Shown: positions 18,880 through 28,142, counted from the stretch's first letter. The stretch is DNA of 64,000 nt from Aliarcobacter sp. (GCA_028688995.1 JAQTXB010000004.1:99636-163635), one strand, 5' to 3'. The notes: generated by a model not told the origin, from the letters alone. Made by a program: numbers and translations.

Positions 18880-19668
18880 TTGTTACACATAAAAATATTA
18901 TTTTATTCAGTTATTTTATTTCAGTTGCAACTCTTTGCTCAAAATAATACATTAGAAAGAATTTTAAAAGAAAAAGAACTAAAAGTATGCGTATGGCCTG
19001 AATATTATGGTATTTCTTATTTTGATACAAGAAATCAACAATTTACTGGGATTGATAGTGATTTAGCAGTTGAATTATCTAAAGATTTAGGAGTAAATTT
19101 AAAATTTGTTAATAGTTCATTTGCTACATTAATAAATGATGTTACAAGTTTTAAATGTGACATTGCAATGTTTGCAATTGGAGATACTCCTCAAAGAAGA
19201 GAAAAAGTTAGATTTACAACTGCCCATTTATCAAGTGATGTTTATGCAATAACGACAAAAGACAATAGAAGAGTTCAAAAATGGGATGATATGGACAAAA
19301 CTGGAAATATTGTAGCTGTTGCAAAAGGTACTTATCATGAAGCTATTATGAAAGATAAATTAAAAAATGCAGAGCTTTTAGTTGTAGATAAAATGCATCA
19401 AAGGGAAGAAGAAGTTCAATCAGGTCGAGCTGATGTTTTTATGACAGACTATCCATTTGCAAAAAAAATGCTTGCAAGTACTTCTTGGGCAATGTTAATT
19501 GAACCAAATACTACTTATCAAAAAACTCCTTATGCTTGGGCTATGAATTATGATGATAATGAATTTTATGATAGAGTTGAACAATTTTTAAAAGATATAA
19601 AAAATGATGGAAGACTTTTGAAATTAGCTAAAAAAAATGGTTTAGAGCCTATTGTAAATTTGAAATAA
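18880..19668 (+). CDS. Periplasmic solute-binding protein (SBP_bac_3, amino-acid type)
   Basis: A 262-residue family-3 solute-binding protein. A signal peptide (LFYSVILFQLQLFAQ) leads the mature domain: LKVCVWPEYYGISYFDTRNQ, FTGIDSDLAVELSKDLGV, DIAMFAIGDTPQRREKVRFT, and the hinge/lobe motif ADVFMTDYPFAKKML. The start is a TTG at 18880 with AGGA six bases upstream; no ATG fits the signal peptide. No permease or ATPase gene adjoins. A PAS histidine kinase begins 9 bases after its stop, so it may act as the ligand receptor for that kinase instead of a transporter component. That link is inference. Confidence 0.8.
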   Translation: MLHIKILFYSVILFQLQLFAQNNTLERILKEKELKVCVWPEYYGISYFDTRNQQFTGIDSDLAVELSKDLGVNLKFVNSSFATLINDVTSFKCDIAMFAIGDTPQRREKVRFTTAHLSSDVYAITTKDNRRVQKWDDMDKTGNIVAVAKGTYHEAIMKDKLKNAELLVVDKMHQREEEVQSGRADVFMTDYPFAKKMLASTSWAMLIEPNTTYQKTPYAWAMNYDDNEFYDRVEQFLKDIKNDGRLLKLAKKNGLEPIVNLK

Positions 19669-19677
19669 ATATAATTA

Positions 19678-22095
19678 ATGAATATTCGATTAGTCTCTAA
19701 ATTATTATCAATTAGTTTTTTTATTATATTTTTAATAATCTCTGGTGTATTTTTTTCTATTAATATGCTCAAAGATGAAGCAGTAAAAACTCAAGTTAAA
19801 CTTGTACAGTTGTATTCAAGTATTTTTGTTGATAATTTCTCAAAAACTATAAAAGGAATGGATTTATTAGTAGATAATATAAATTCATTTTTAACTTTTA
19901 CTGAAGATTCTAGTTCAAAAATTGATGATATGTTAAGTGAATTATTAAGAAATAATCCAGAAATAAGATCAATAAATATTTTGAATGAAAATAATAAGAT
20001 TATTAATAGTTCAAACAGACTAAATAAAGATTTAAACATAAATCTAAACTCTTTTTATCCAAAACTTAAATTTAAAAGTGATATTTTTTTAGTTGGAGAG
20101 ATTCTTGAAGGAAGAGATTTTAATAATGCTAAAAATATTAAATATGATACAAATAGACTTGATATAAATTTCTTCCCAATTTTAAAAGAGATAAGTTTTC
20201 AAGATAAAACTTATAAAGTTTTAATTGCAATAAATGGAGATTATTTAATCCATAGATATAATGAATTTGTAAATATGGATGATTGTTATATTGATTTAAT
20301 AAGATTAGATGGAAGAGTGCTTGTTTCAAATGATTTTACTCAAAAAAGCAAATTTATAATTAGTGATGAAGAAATTTTTAAAACAATAAATGAGAAGAAT
20401 TATTTTTTTGATATTGTAAATTTTAATAATCAAAAAAGCATTTTAGCCTTTAACAAAACTACAAATTCTTCTTTTGGAGTAATTGTTAGATTAAACTATG
20501 ATAAAAGCTTACAATCTTGGGAAAAGAAAACTTATATTTTTCTGCTTATTATTTTTACACTCGTTGTTATTTCTATTTCTTTGGTTATCTTTTTATTATA
20601 TATCTATAATAAAAAGCAAAATAAAGAGATTGCACTTCATAAAAAATTTAAAACCTTCTTTGAACAAAGTAATTTTTTTGCATTAATTATTGATTTTGAT
20701 GGGAAAATTCTAGAAGTTAACCAATCTTTTTCTTCTTTATTACCTAAAGATGAACTTTTTAATACAAATAAAAAAATATGGGATTATTCATGTTGGCCAG
20801 AACATGAAAAAGAGTGGTTAAAAAATATTATAGAAAATGTCACAATAAATCAAAAAATACAAAAAGAGTTAAATATTGTAGATTTAAATAATGAAAAAAA
20901 GGTTTTAGAATTTATTTTTTCATCTTTTGAAGTAGATGATAAAATTGAATATGTTGCAATTGCCTTGGATATAACATCAAAAAAAGAGAAAGAACATAAA
21001 CTAAAACAGGCTTATAAAGTTTTTGAAAATGCCCATGATGGAATTATTATTACAGATGCAAATGCAAATATTATAAATGTAAATAAAGCATTTGAAAGAA
21101 ATACAGGATATACATTATCAGAAGTTATTGGAGAAAATCCAAAACTTCTAAAATCTGATTTACAAGATGTGGATTTTTATAAAAATATGTGGAAAGAATT
21201 AATTTTAAATGACTATTGGGAAGGTGAAATTATAAATAAAAGAAAAGATGGTAATTTTTACGTTGAAACACTAAAAATTAGTACAGTTTACAATGAAAAT
21301 AGAGAACTTGTAAATTATATTGCCTTATTTTCTGATATTACTTTACAAAAAGAACAACAAAAGCTTATAAAAGAGAAAGAAAAAATTCTTTATCAACAAT
21401 CAAAAATGGCAGCAATGGGAGAAATGATAGGAAATATTGCCCATCAATGGCGTCAACCTTTAAATGTTATTAGTGTTTCAGCAAGTGGAATCAAATTATG
21501 GATAGAAGATGATTTATATTCTCAAGAAGATGCAAAAGATTTTATTGATGCTATTTTAAATTCATCAAATTATTTATCAAATACAATTGATGATTTTAGA
21601 AATTTTTATAAAGATGATTTAAAAAGAAAAGATTTTAATGTAAAAAAATCAATAGATAAAACAATAAGTTTGCTAAAAACAGTTTTTATAAAAGAGCAGA
21701 TTAAAATCATTTATTTAAGTGAAAATAGACTTTTTATAAATGGAGTTGAAAATCAGTTTTTACAAGTTATGATGAATATATTAAATAATGCCAAAGATGT
21801 GTTAGTCGAAAATAACATAGAAGATAAATCTATTTTTATTGATATGTATGAAAAAGAAAATCATACATATATCGAAATAACTGATAATGGTGGTGGAGTA
21901 GGTGATAATATAATTGAGCATATTTTTGAACCATATTTTACTACTAAACATAAATCCTTAGGAACAGGAATTGGTTTATATATGAGTGAAGAGATTGTCA
22001 CAAAACAACTTGATGGTAAAATTTATGTTTATAATAGAGCTATTAAGTATGAAAATAAAGATTATTATGGAGCTTGTTTTAGAATAGAAATATAA
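19678..22095 (+). CDS. Membrane sensor histidine kinase with two PAS domains
   Basis: An 805-residue kinase. TM1 is at about 7-29; a large periplasmic dCache-like sensor spans about 35-280; TM2 is at 283-308. Two PAS domains follow (about 320-435, FFALIIDFDGKILEVNQSF; and 440-565, DGIIITDANANIINVNKAF with the PAC motif). The H-box is GNIAHQWRQPLN with H589, then an HATPase domain: N-box NILNNAKDVL, G1 DNGGGVG, G2 GTGIGLYMS. No receiver gene lies next to it. It directly follows the solute-binding protein and precedes the lactate permease, so ligand sensing linked to carbon uptake is possible. Confidence 0.88.
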   Translation: MNIRLVSKLLSISFFIIFLIISGVFFSINMLKDEAVKTQVKLVQLYSSIFVDNFSKTIKGMDLLVDNINSFLTFTEDSSSKIDDMLSELLRNNPEIRSINILNENNKIINSSNRLNKDLNINLNSFYPKLKFKSDIFLVGEILEGRDFNNAKNIKYDTNRLDINFFPILKEISFQDKTYKVLIAINGDYLIHRYNEFVNMDDCYIDLIRLDGRVLVSNDFTQKSKFIISDEEIFKTINEKNYFFDIVNFNNQKSILAFNKTTNSSFGVIVRLNYDKSLQSWEKKTYIFLLIIFTLVVISISLVIFLLYIYNKKQNKEIALHKKFKTFFEQSNFFALIIDFDGKILEVNQSFSSLLPKDELFNTNKKIWDYSCWPEHEKEWLKNIIENVTINQKIQKELNIVDLNNEKKVLEFIFSSFEVDDKIEYVAIALDITSKKEKEHKLKQAYKVFENAHDGIIITDANANIINVNKAFERNTGYTLSEVIGENPKLLKSDLQDVDFYKNMWKELILNDYWEGEIINKRKDGNFYVETLKISTVYNENRELVNYIALFSDITLQKEQQKLIKEKEKILYQQSKMAAMGEMIGNIAHQWRQPLNVISVSASGIKLWIEDDLYSQEDAKDFIDAILNSSNYLSNTIDDFRNFYKDDLKRKDFNVKKSIDKTISLLKTVFIKEQIKIIYLSENRLFINGVENQFLQVMMNILNNAKDVLVENNIEDKSIFIDMYEKENHTYIEITDNGGGVGDNIIEHIFEPYFTTKHKSLGTGIGLYMSEEIVTKQLDGKIYVYNRAIKYENKDYYGACFRIEI

Positions 22096-22101
22096 TATTT
22101 G

Positions 22102-22140
22102 TGTAAATTTGTTACATTTTATCATCAGTATGTATATAAT
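22102..22140 (+). promoter_or_regulatory. Probable lctP promoter with overlapping palindromic operator
   Basis: A -35-like TTACAT (22112-22117), a 17-bp spacer and a perfect TATAAT (22135-22140) form a good sigma-70 promoter. The palindrome TGTAA-ATTTG-TTACA (22102-22116) overlaps the -35 hexamer, which is where a repressor would act. The regulator is unknown. Transcription would start near 22147, leaving a leader of about 85 nt. Confidence 0.5.
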
Positions 22141-22200
22141 TTATTACTATTTCCTTGCTATGTTTTTTTTATCATAAAAATATCATACACGTAAACTATT

Positions 22201-22224
22201 CTTCCTATTATTTTTAATAGGAGG
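22201..22224 (+). promoter_or_regulatory. Hairpin that buries the lctP Shine-Dalgarno
   Basis: Bases 22201-22210 (CTTCCTATTA) pair with 22215-22224 (TAATAGGAGG) around a TTTT loop: 10 consecutive pairs, one of them G-U. The 3' arm contains the whole AGGAGG ribosome binding site, 7 bases before the ATG at 22232. A translational switch is a hypothesis. Confidence 0.5.
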
Positions 22225-22231
22225 AAATTAA

Positions 22232-23923
22232 ATGGGTTTAGGTCTTCAAGCATTTTTTGCTGTATTGCCAATTCTTCTTGCTGGTATTTTATTAGTAGGT
22301 CTTAGAGTTTCAGCAAAAAAAGCAATGCCATTAGTTTATATATCAGCTGTCGCTATTGCATATGTTGTATGGGAAGTTTCTTTTAGTAGAGTTATGGCTT
22401 CAACAGTTGAGGGTGTATTAATTACAGTTTCAGTTTTATGGATTATTTTTGGAGCTATTTTGCTTCTGAATACACTTAAACATTCAGGTGCAATTGTTGT
22501 AATTAGACAAGGTTTTAATAATATTAGTCCAGATAGAAGAATTCAAGCTATTATTGTTGCTTGGTTATTTGGATGTTTTATAGAAGGTGCTTCAGGATTT
22601 GGAACACCAGCTGCAATTGCAGCTCCTTTACTTGTTGCAATTGGTTTCCCTGCAATGGCAGCTGTTATGTTAGGAATGATGGTACAAAGTACGCCTGTTT
22701 CTTTTGGTGCAGTTGGAACTCCAATTTTAATTGGAGTAAATAAAGGTTTAGATTCAGCAGGTATTAGTACAACTTTACAAAATTTAGGTTCATCTTGGGA
22801 TACTTACTTACAAATTATTACTTCTGAAGTTGCCATCACTCATGCAATTACTGGAACATTAATTCCTTTATTTATGTGTATGATGCTTACTAGATTTTTT
22901 GGTGAAAATAAATCTTGGAGTGAAGGTTTAGCAATTATTCCTTTTGCTATTTTTGGAGGAATTGCTTTTACTATTCCTTATGCATTAACAGGTATATTCT
23001 TAGGTGCTGAATTCCCATCTTTAATTGGATCTTTAGTTGGTCTTGTAGTTGTTATATCTGCTGCAAAAAAAGGATTCTTAGTTCCTAAAAAGAGTTGGGA
23101 TTTTGCTCCAAGAGAAAAATGGCCATCTTCTTGGATGTCAAAATTTGAGATGAAATTTGATGCAATGACTTCAAAAGTTCCAATGTCTTTAACAAAAGCT
23201 TGGATTCCATATATTTTAGTTGCAGTTATTTTAGTAATCACAAGAGTTAGTCCAGATGTAAAAAAATTTATATCTTCATTTGCATTCTCTTACAAAAATA
23301 TTTTAGGAGAAGGGTTAAACTTTACTATGGCACCTTTATATTTACCAGGTGGAATTTTAGTATTTGTTGTACTTATTACTTATTTTTTACATAAAATGGA
23401 ATTTAAAGAGTTAAAAGAAGCTGTTGGGGAATCTTCAAAAGTTATGATTGGTGCTGGATTTGTATTAATGTTTACAGTTCCACTTGTTAGAATTTTAATT
23501 AATTCAGGTGTTAATGCTTCTGGATTTGATTCTATGCCAATTGCGATGGCAAACTTTGTTGCAGATTCAGTTGGAGATATTTATCCATTTTTTGCCCCAA
23601 TGGTTGGAGCTTTAGGAGCATTTATTGCTGGAAGTAATACTGTTTCAAATATGATGTTATCACAATTCCAATTTGGTGTTGCAGATGCTCTTGGTATTTC
23701 AACAGCATTTATGGTAGCTCTTCAAGCAGTTGGAGCTGCAGCTGGTAATATGATTGCAATTCATAATGTGGTAGCTGCAAGTGCAACTGTTGGATTACTT
23801 GATCAAGAGGGTGAAACTTTAAGAAAAACTGTAATTCCAACTATTTATTATTGTGTAGTTGCAGGAATCATTGGTCTTATTGGGATGTATGTTTTAGGAC
23901 TTGTAGATCCATTAATGAAATAA
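22232..23923 (+). CDS. lctP: L-lactate permease (LctP family)
   Basis: A 563-residue inner-membrane carrier with 12 or more hydrophobic helices. Family blocks are clear: EGASGFGTPAAIAAPLLVAI, QSTPVSFGAVGTPILIGV, GAFIAGSNTVSNMMLSQFQF, and AAGNMIAIHNVVAASATVGL. It takes up L-lactate (and glycolate in related carriers) with protons. Length is normal. It ends at a strong bidirectional terminator. No lactate dehydrogenase (lldEFG) gene is in the window. The start is supported by AGGAGG. Confidence 0.93.
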   Translation: MGLGLQAFFAVLPILLAGILLVGLRVSAKKAMPLVYISAVAIAYVVWEVSFSRVMASTVEGVLITVSVLWIIFGAILLLNTLKHSGAIVVIRQGFNNISPDRRIQAIIVAWLFGCFIEGASGFGTPAAIAAPLLVAIGFPAMAAVMLGMMVQSTPVSFGAVGTPILIGVNKGLDSAGISTTLQNLGSSWDTYLQIITSEVAITHAITGTLIPLFMCMMLTRFFGENKSWSEGLAIIPFAIFGGIAFTIPYALTGIFLGAEFPSLIGSLVGLVVVISAAKKGFLVPKKSWDFAPREKWPSSWMSKFEMKFDAMTSKVPMSLTKAWIPYILVAVILVITRVSPDVKKFISSFAFSYKNILGEGLNFTMAPLYLPGGILVFVVLITYFLHKMEFKELKEAVGESSKVMIGAGFVLMFTVPLVRILINSGVNASGFDSMPIAMANFVADSVGDIYPFFAPMVGALGAFIAGSNTVSNMMLSQFQFGVADALGISTAFMVALQAVGAAAGNMIAIHNVVAASATVGLLDQEGETLRKTVIPTIYYCVVAGIIGLIGMYVLGLVDPLMK

Positions 23924-23924
23924 A

Positions 23925-23951
23925 AAAAGAGAAGTTTAAAACTTCTCTTTT
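23925..23951. terminator. Bidirectional terminator
   Basis: A 12-bp perfect stem (23925-23936 with 23940-23951, AAAAGAGAAGTT and complement) with a 3-nt loop separates lctP from the convergent DsbA-like gene. Confidence 0.85.
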
Positions 23952-24573
23952 AAAAATAGCTATTTTCAACCATGTCATTTATTTGATTTAACATAGATTC
24001 ATAATCATTATATTTTATATTTATTGGGTATAACTCTTTTTTATATTTTAAAATTAAAGAGGGAAAACTTCTTACATTTAAAGAACGTCTAAAATTTAAC
24101 TCATTTTGTAAATCTTCTTCAATTTTTTGTGATTTTAAATCTTCTTCAAACTTTTTTTCATCCATTCCTATATTTTTTGCCAATTCAATAAGCGTTGAAG
24201 CATCGCTTGGATTTAAGGCTTTTTGATAATAAGCTTCTTGAATAGCTTCTATCATTTCATCTTCTTTATTTTCAACTCTTGCTAAAATTGTAGCTTGACA
24301 AGCAAGATAAGTTGAACGTCGTGGAAGGCAATCTTTCCAAAAATCGTGGTTAAATTTTGTTCCAACAACATCTTCAATTTCATACCAAATAGCTTCAATT
24401 TTTTCTTGCATCTCTTGGGGCATAACTTCGTCACTGTGTTTTGCTAAACCTCCAACCACATGAACTATTTTTATATTATCAGCTAAATGTTTTTTAAGTT
24501 CATCTAAAGTTGGTTTAAAGGCATAACACCATGAACACATTGGGTCATGAACATGATATAAAGTGTAAATCAT
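23950..24573 (-). CDS. DsbA-family thiol-disulfide protein (cytoplasmic, FrnE/SpxH-like)
   Basis: A 207-residue thioredoxin-fold protein with a helical insertion. The N-terminus has the active-site motif C-S-W-C (PMCSWCYAFKP) directly after the first beta strand, and there is no signal peptide, so it should act in the cytoplasm. The cis-proline loop is NVRSFPSLILKY. This pattern fits the DsbA-like subfamily that includes FrnE and 2-hydroxychromene isomerase relatives. Oxidoreductase or adaptor role cannot be decided. It is monocistronic between terminators. Confidence 0.8.
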   Translation of the reverse strand: MIYTLYHVHDPMCSWCYAFKPTLDELKKHLADNIKIVHVVGGLAKHSDEVMPQEMQEKIEAIWYEIEDVVGTKFNHDFWKDCLPRRSTYLACQATILARVENKEDEMIEAIQEAYYQKALNPSDASTLIELAKNIGMDEKKFEEDLKSQKIEEDLQNELNFRRSLNVRSFPSLILKYKKELYPINIKYNDYESMLNQINDMVENSYF

Positions 24574-24686
24574 AAATTTCCTTTTAAAGTATATTGATAT
24601 TTAGACTAACATTATTGAAATAAAATACTTCTAAATTGAAATTAAATATTTTTGTGTACAATATAGAAGATATTAAAAGGATTTTT

Positions 24687-24953
24687 ATGGAATATGAAGA
24701 GTTTGAAAAAGCTGTTGATATGTTTGGAATATTAACAAGGGTTTCAAAAAAAGATTTAAAAAAGAAGTATTTAAAATTATCAAAAATATACCATCCAGAT
24801 ATGGAAACAGGAAGTGAAGAAAAGTTTTTGGAATTGAAAAAAAATTATGATTTATTATGCGCATATATGGATTCATACTACTTTTCATTTGATAAAGATG
24901 AGTTTAAACACCAGTTTCCTTCATTTACAAATTATAAAAATTGGAACAAATAG
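24687..24953 (+). CDS. Small J-domain protein
   Basis: An 88-residue protein consisting almost only of a J-domain: EYEEFEKAVDMFGIL, VSKKDLKKKYLKLSKIYHPD with the HPD motif, and the following helix KFLELKKNYDLLCAYM. The ATG at 24687 has AAAGG upstream; a longer frame to 24636 lacks a ribosome site and homology. It begins an operon of four genes with the ADP-ribosylglycohydrolase gene 9 bases downstream. It may couple DnaK to a specific client; this is inferred from the domain. Confidence 0.75.
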   Translation: MEYEEFEKAVDMFGILTRVSKKDLKKKYLKLSKIYHPDMETGSEEKFLELKKNYDLLCAYMDSYYFSFDKDEFKHQFPSFTNYKNWNK

Positions 24954-24962
24954 GAGATTAAA

Positions 24963-25817
24963 ATGTTTGAAGAAAAAATAGAAGATTTAGTTACAAGTTC
25001 ATTAGTTGTTGATTCATATTGTTTAGGAACACATTGGGTTTATGATGAAGAACAATTAATTAATAATTCAATTGATTGGAATGGTTTAAATGCACCATTA
25101 GCTATGTGGCATAAGGGAAAAACTGCAGGTGATTTTACTCACTATGGTGACCAAACTTTTTGGTTATATGAGTTCTTAAAAGATAAAGATAGTTTTGATG
25201 AAGAAGCTTTTAGAAATTTTTGGTTTAAAAAAATGCAAACTTATACAGGTTATATGGATGGTGCTTCAAGAAATACAATTGAAAATATCAAAAATAAAAT
25301 AGAACCATCAGGTTCAACTTCTACAGATTTATCAATAGTTGGAAGAATCGCTCCACTTTTAAAAGTTTCAAAAACAAAAGAAGAGTTTTTCAAAAATGTA
25401 GAAAAGTTTGTAAGTATCACTCACAATAGCCAATTAGCGAAAGAGTGTGCTGATTTTTTTGCAAAATTATTGATTTTAGTTTTAGAAAAAAATGATATAA
25501 AAGAATCTATTTTAAAATTAAAAGATGCTTGTTCTGAACATTTAAAAGATATGATTGAAAAGGCTTTAAATTCAAAAGATGAAGATAGTTTTAAAGCTAT
25601 TAGAGATTTTGGACCAGCTTGTGGTATCAATGATGGCTTTAGTGGAGTTATTCATCTTTTAGTAAAATATAACGATTTAAAACAGATGTTAATTGCAAAC
25701 TCAAAAGCAGGTGGAGACACGAGTGCACGAGCAATGATTGCAACTATAATATTTATGGCAAACAATGAAATAGGGCAATTGCCAAAAGAGTGGTTGAATA
25801 TAAACGCTAAAATATAA
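24963..25817 (+). CDS. ADP-ribosylglycohydrolase family protein
   Basis: A 284-residue all-helical protein of the DraG/ARH family, which removes ADP-ribose from modified proteins or cleaves related N-glycosidic bonds with two Mg2+. Metal-binding patterns are visible: HYGDQTFWLYEFL near residue 60 in the N-terminal half, and the C-terminal AGGDTSARAMIAT, a variant of the usual GGDTD (the second acidic residue appears replaced by S-A). DGASRNTIENIK is also typical. The altered second metal site is worth checking. It lies in an operon with a J-domain and a PsiE-like gene. Confidence 0.75.
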   Translation: MFEEKIEDLVTSSLVVDSYCLGTHWVYDEEQLINNSIDWNGLNAPLAMWHKGKTAGDFTHYGDQTFWLYEFLKDKDSFDEEAFRNFWFKKMQTYTGYMDGASRNTIENIKNKIEPSGSTSTDLSIVGRIAPLLKVSKTKEEFFKNVEKFVSITHNSQLAKECADFFAKLLILVLEKNDIKESILKLKDACSEHLKDMIEKALNSKDEDSFKAIRDFGPACGINDGFSGVIHLLVKYNDLKQMLIANSKAGGDTSARAMIATIIFMANNEIGQLPKEWLNINAKI

Positions 25818-25828
25818 GGGAGGCATTT

Positions 25829-26257
25829 ATGAAAAAAACAATATTAAACTTTTTTTCTGATAAATTATATATTGAATTAGCAATTACCTCAGTGCTATTT
25901 TTGATTGCACTTCTTCTTGATAAACTTATGGATTTTATTATTTATATGCTTTATTTTGTGATTTTCTTGGAAATTGTAAGGGCTGTTGTAAATTATGTAA
26001 GAGAACAAAGAGTATCTATGACTTTGTTGGTTGATGCTTTTATTATTTTGGCTTTAAGAGAGTTTATTGTAAATGTAGTAAAGGTAAATAAAGAGGATTT
26101 AAGTAGCTTAAGTGCAATTTTTTCAAGTCCTATAAATTTTAATCTTTTGATATTATCAGGAGTTATTTTGTTTTTGATGCTTATTAGATATTTATCTGTA
26201 ATAACATCACAAAGAAATCTTCTAAAAGAAAAAATAGAAGATAAATTTTTAAATTAA
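25829..26257 (+). CDS. PsiE-like membrane protein
   Basis: A 142-residue protein with four predicted helices. The centre, MLYFVIFLEIVRAVVNYV then VDAFIILALREFIV, matches the pattern of the phosphate-starvation-inducible PsiE family. The biochemical role of PsiE is unknown. AGGGAGG lies upstream of the ATG at 25829. It is spaced 11 bases after the glycohydrolase and 10 bases before the NagZ-like gene, so it is co-transcribed. Confidence 0.65.
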   Translation: MKKTILNFFSDKLYIELAITSVLFLIALLLDKLMDFIIYMLYFVIFLEIVRAVVNYVREQRVSMTLLVDAFIILALREFIVNVVKVNKEDLSSLSAIFSSPINFNLLILSGVILFLMLIRYLSVITSQRNLLKEKIEDKFLN

Positions 26258-26267
26258 GAGAGTTTAT

Positions 26268-27368
26268 ATGCAAAAAAGTTTATTAGTTTTGTTTTTTTTA
26301 TTTTGTATTGGTTTTAATAATCTTTTTGCAAATGAAAAATATACAAAAGAACAAATTGAGAAAATGATTTCAAAAATGGTGGTTTTAGGTTTTAATGGTG
26401 AAACAGTAAATTCTAATGATGAAATATACAAAAATATAAAAGCAGGACTTGGTGGAGTTATATTATTTGATAAAGACCCAAATGATAAACAAAAAGTAAA
26501 AAATGTAAGAAATAAAGAGCAGTTAAATAGACTAACTTCCCAATTACAAGCTATTTCTAATCAAAAACTTTTAATCTCGATTGACCAAGAGGGCGGAATT
26601 GTTCAAAGATTAAAAAGTTCTGATGGTTTTGTAAATACACCAAAAGCAATTGAAGTTGCACAAAAAGGTGAAAATTTTGCAAAAGAGACATATGCCTTAT
26701 TAGCAAAAGATTTAAAACAAAGTGGAATAAATACTGATTTTGCTCCTGTTGTTGATTTAGCCATAAACAAAGAAAATAAAGTAATTGTTACAAGAGGTCG
26801 TTCTTTTGGAGAATCTTCAAAGGATGTTATTAAATATTCATCTATTTTTGTGGATGAATTAAAAAAACAAAAAATTATCTCTGTTTTAAAACATTTCCCT
26901 GGACATGGTTCATCTTTAGGTGATTCACATTTAGGATTTGTTGATATTTCAAATACTTGGACTCAAAAAGAGTTAGAACCTTATAAATATTTTATTCAAA
27001 ATAATAGAGTTGATATGATTATGACGGCTCATGTATATAATAAAAATTTAGATAAGAATTATCCAGCAACTTTATCTTACGAAATTAATACAAAGTTGTT
27101 AAGAAACAAATTAGGATATGAAGGTGTTTTAATTAGTGATGATTTACAAATGCAAGCAATTTCAAAACATTACAATTTAAAAGAGACTCTGACTTTAGCA
27201 ATTAATTCAGGGGTAAATATGCTTTTATTTGCAAATCAATTAGCTAAACCAATTTCATTAAAAGAGATTGTAAATACTGTATATGCTCAAGTTCTTAATC
27301 AAGAGATTTCATTGGAGCAAATAATTAAATCAAATGAGAGAATTGATAGGATGATGGCTAAATATTAA
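26268..27368 (+). CDS. Glycoside hydrolase family 3, NagZ-like beta-N-acetylhexosaminidase
   Basis: A 366-residue GH3 enzyme with a signal peptide (SLLVLFFLFCIGFNNLFA), so it is exported. Motifs: ISIDQEGGIVQRL, the general acid/base loop KHFPGHGSSLGDSHL and the nucleophile strand LISDDLQM. This is the NagZ branch, which cleaves N-acetylglucosamine from muropeptides. Classical NagZ is cytoplasmic; this one looks periplasmic or lipid-anchored. It ends the four-gene operon that starts with the J-domain gene. Confidence 0.85.
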   Translation: MQKSLLVLFFLFCIGFNNLFANEKYTKEQIEKMISKMVVLGFNGETVNSNDEIYKNIKAGLGGVILFDKDPNDKQKVKNVRNKEQLNRLTSQLQAISNQKLLISIDQEGGIVQRLKSSDGFVNTPKAIEVAQKGENFAKETYALLAKDLKQSGINTDFAPVVDLAINKENKVIVTRGRSFGESSKDVIKYSSIFVDELKKQKIISVLKHFPGHGSSLGDSHLGFVDISNTWTQKELEPYKYFIQNNRVDMIMTAHVYNKNLDKNYPATLSYEINTKLLRNKLGYEGVLISDDLQMQAISKHYNLKETLTLAINSGVNMLLFANQLAKPISLKEIVNTVYAQVLNQEISLEQIIKSNERIDRMMAKY

Positions 27369-27410
27369 TACTTTTTATGTATTATTTCAAAAAAATAAGG
27401 GAAAATAACT

Positions 27411-28142
27411 GTGAAAAAAAATATTTTATTATCACTAATTGCAAGTTTAGCAATAAATGCAAACGCTGATACTTTAGGTTTAGAAGTTGGAGCTGCATAT
27501 TGGAATGCACAAACTTCAGGAAATGTTGAATACAAAGGAAGTTCTATAGATTTAGAAAAAGATTTAGGATATGAGGATTTAAATACAAATTTCATTTGGG
27601 CTAGTTTTGAACATCCGATTCCATTAATTCCAAATTTAAAAATTCAACATACTCAAATAGATGATTCGTCATCTAAAAGTGCAAATGTTACTTTTGATAA
27701 TAAAGTATATAGTGGAACTGTAAGTTCTAGTATAAAATTAAATCAAACAGATTTTATTTTATATTATGAATTATTGGATAATTGGGTTAATTTGGATTTA
27801 GGTATTAATGGAAAATATTTTGATGGTTCAATTGATATAAGTGATTCATTAAGTACAACATCATCTACAAAAGATTTAACATATGTTGTTCCAATGGCAT
27901 ATGCTAAAGTTAAGTTTGATTTACCATTTAGTGGCTTATCAGTAGAGAGTGATTTAAGTTATATCTCTTATTCTGGAAGTAAATCTTATGACTTTAAAGG
28001 TGGGTTAAATTATTTAACTTCATTTGGTTTAGGTGCAACAGCTGGTTATAGAACAGAAAAAATACAATTAGATGATGTTAGCAATGTTTATTCAGATATT
28101 GAGATTAGCGGAGCTTACGCTGGATTATATTACCATTTCTAA
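27411..28142 (+). CDS. Outer membrane beta-barrel protein (TIGR04219-like)
   Basis: A 243-residue protein with a signal peptide (ILLSLIASLAINANA) followed by alternating hydrophobic/polar strands and a C-terminal aromatic (GLYYHF), the usual outer membrane barrel ending. The mature start, DTLGLEVGAAYWNAQTSGNV, is typical of the TIGR04219 family of small barrels. The start is GTG at 27411 with AAGGGA upstream. Function is unknown. It is followed by a strong bidirectional terminator. Confidence 0.75.
   Translation: MKKNILLSLIASLAINANADTLGLEVGAAYWNAQTSGNVEYKGSSIDLEKDLGYEDLNTNFIWASFEHPIPLIPNLKIQHTQIDDSSSKSANVTFDNKVYSGTVSSSIKLNQTDFILYYELLDNWVNLDLGINGKYFDGSIDISDSLSTTSSTKDLTYVVPMAYAKVKFDLPFSGLSVESDLSYISYSGSKSYDFKGGLNYLTSFGLGATAGYRTEKIQLDDVSNVYSDIEISGAYAGLYYHF

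Noticed and set aside
18880-22095. Two-gene uptake system for amino acids
   Set aside because: No permease or ATPase is present; the second gene is a histidine kinase, so a sensory role is more likely.
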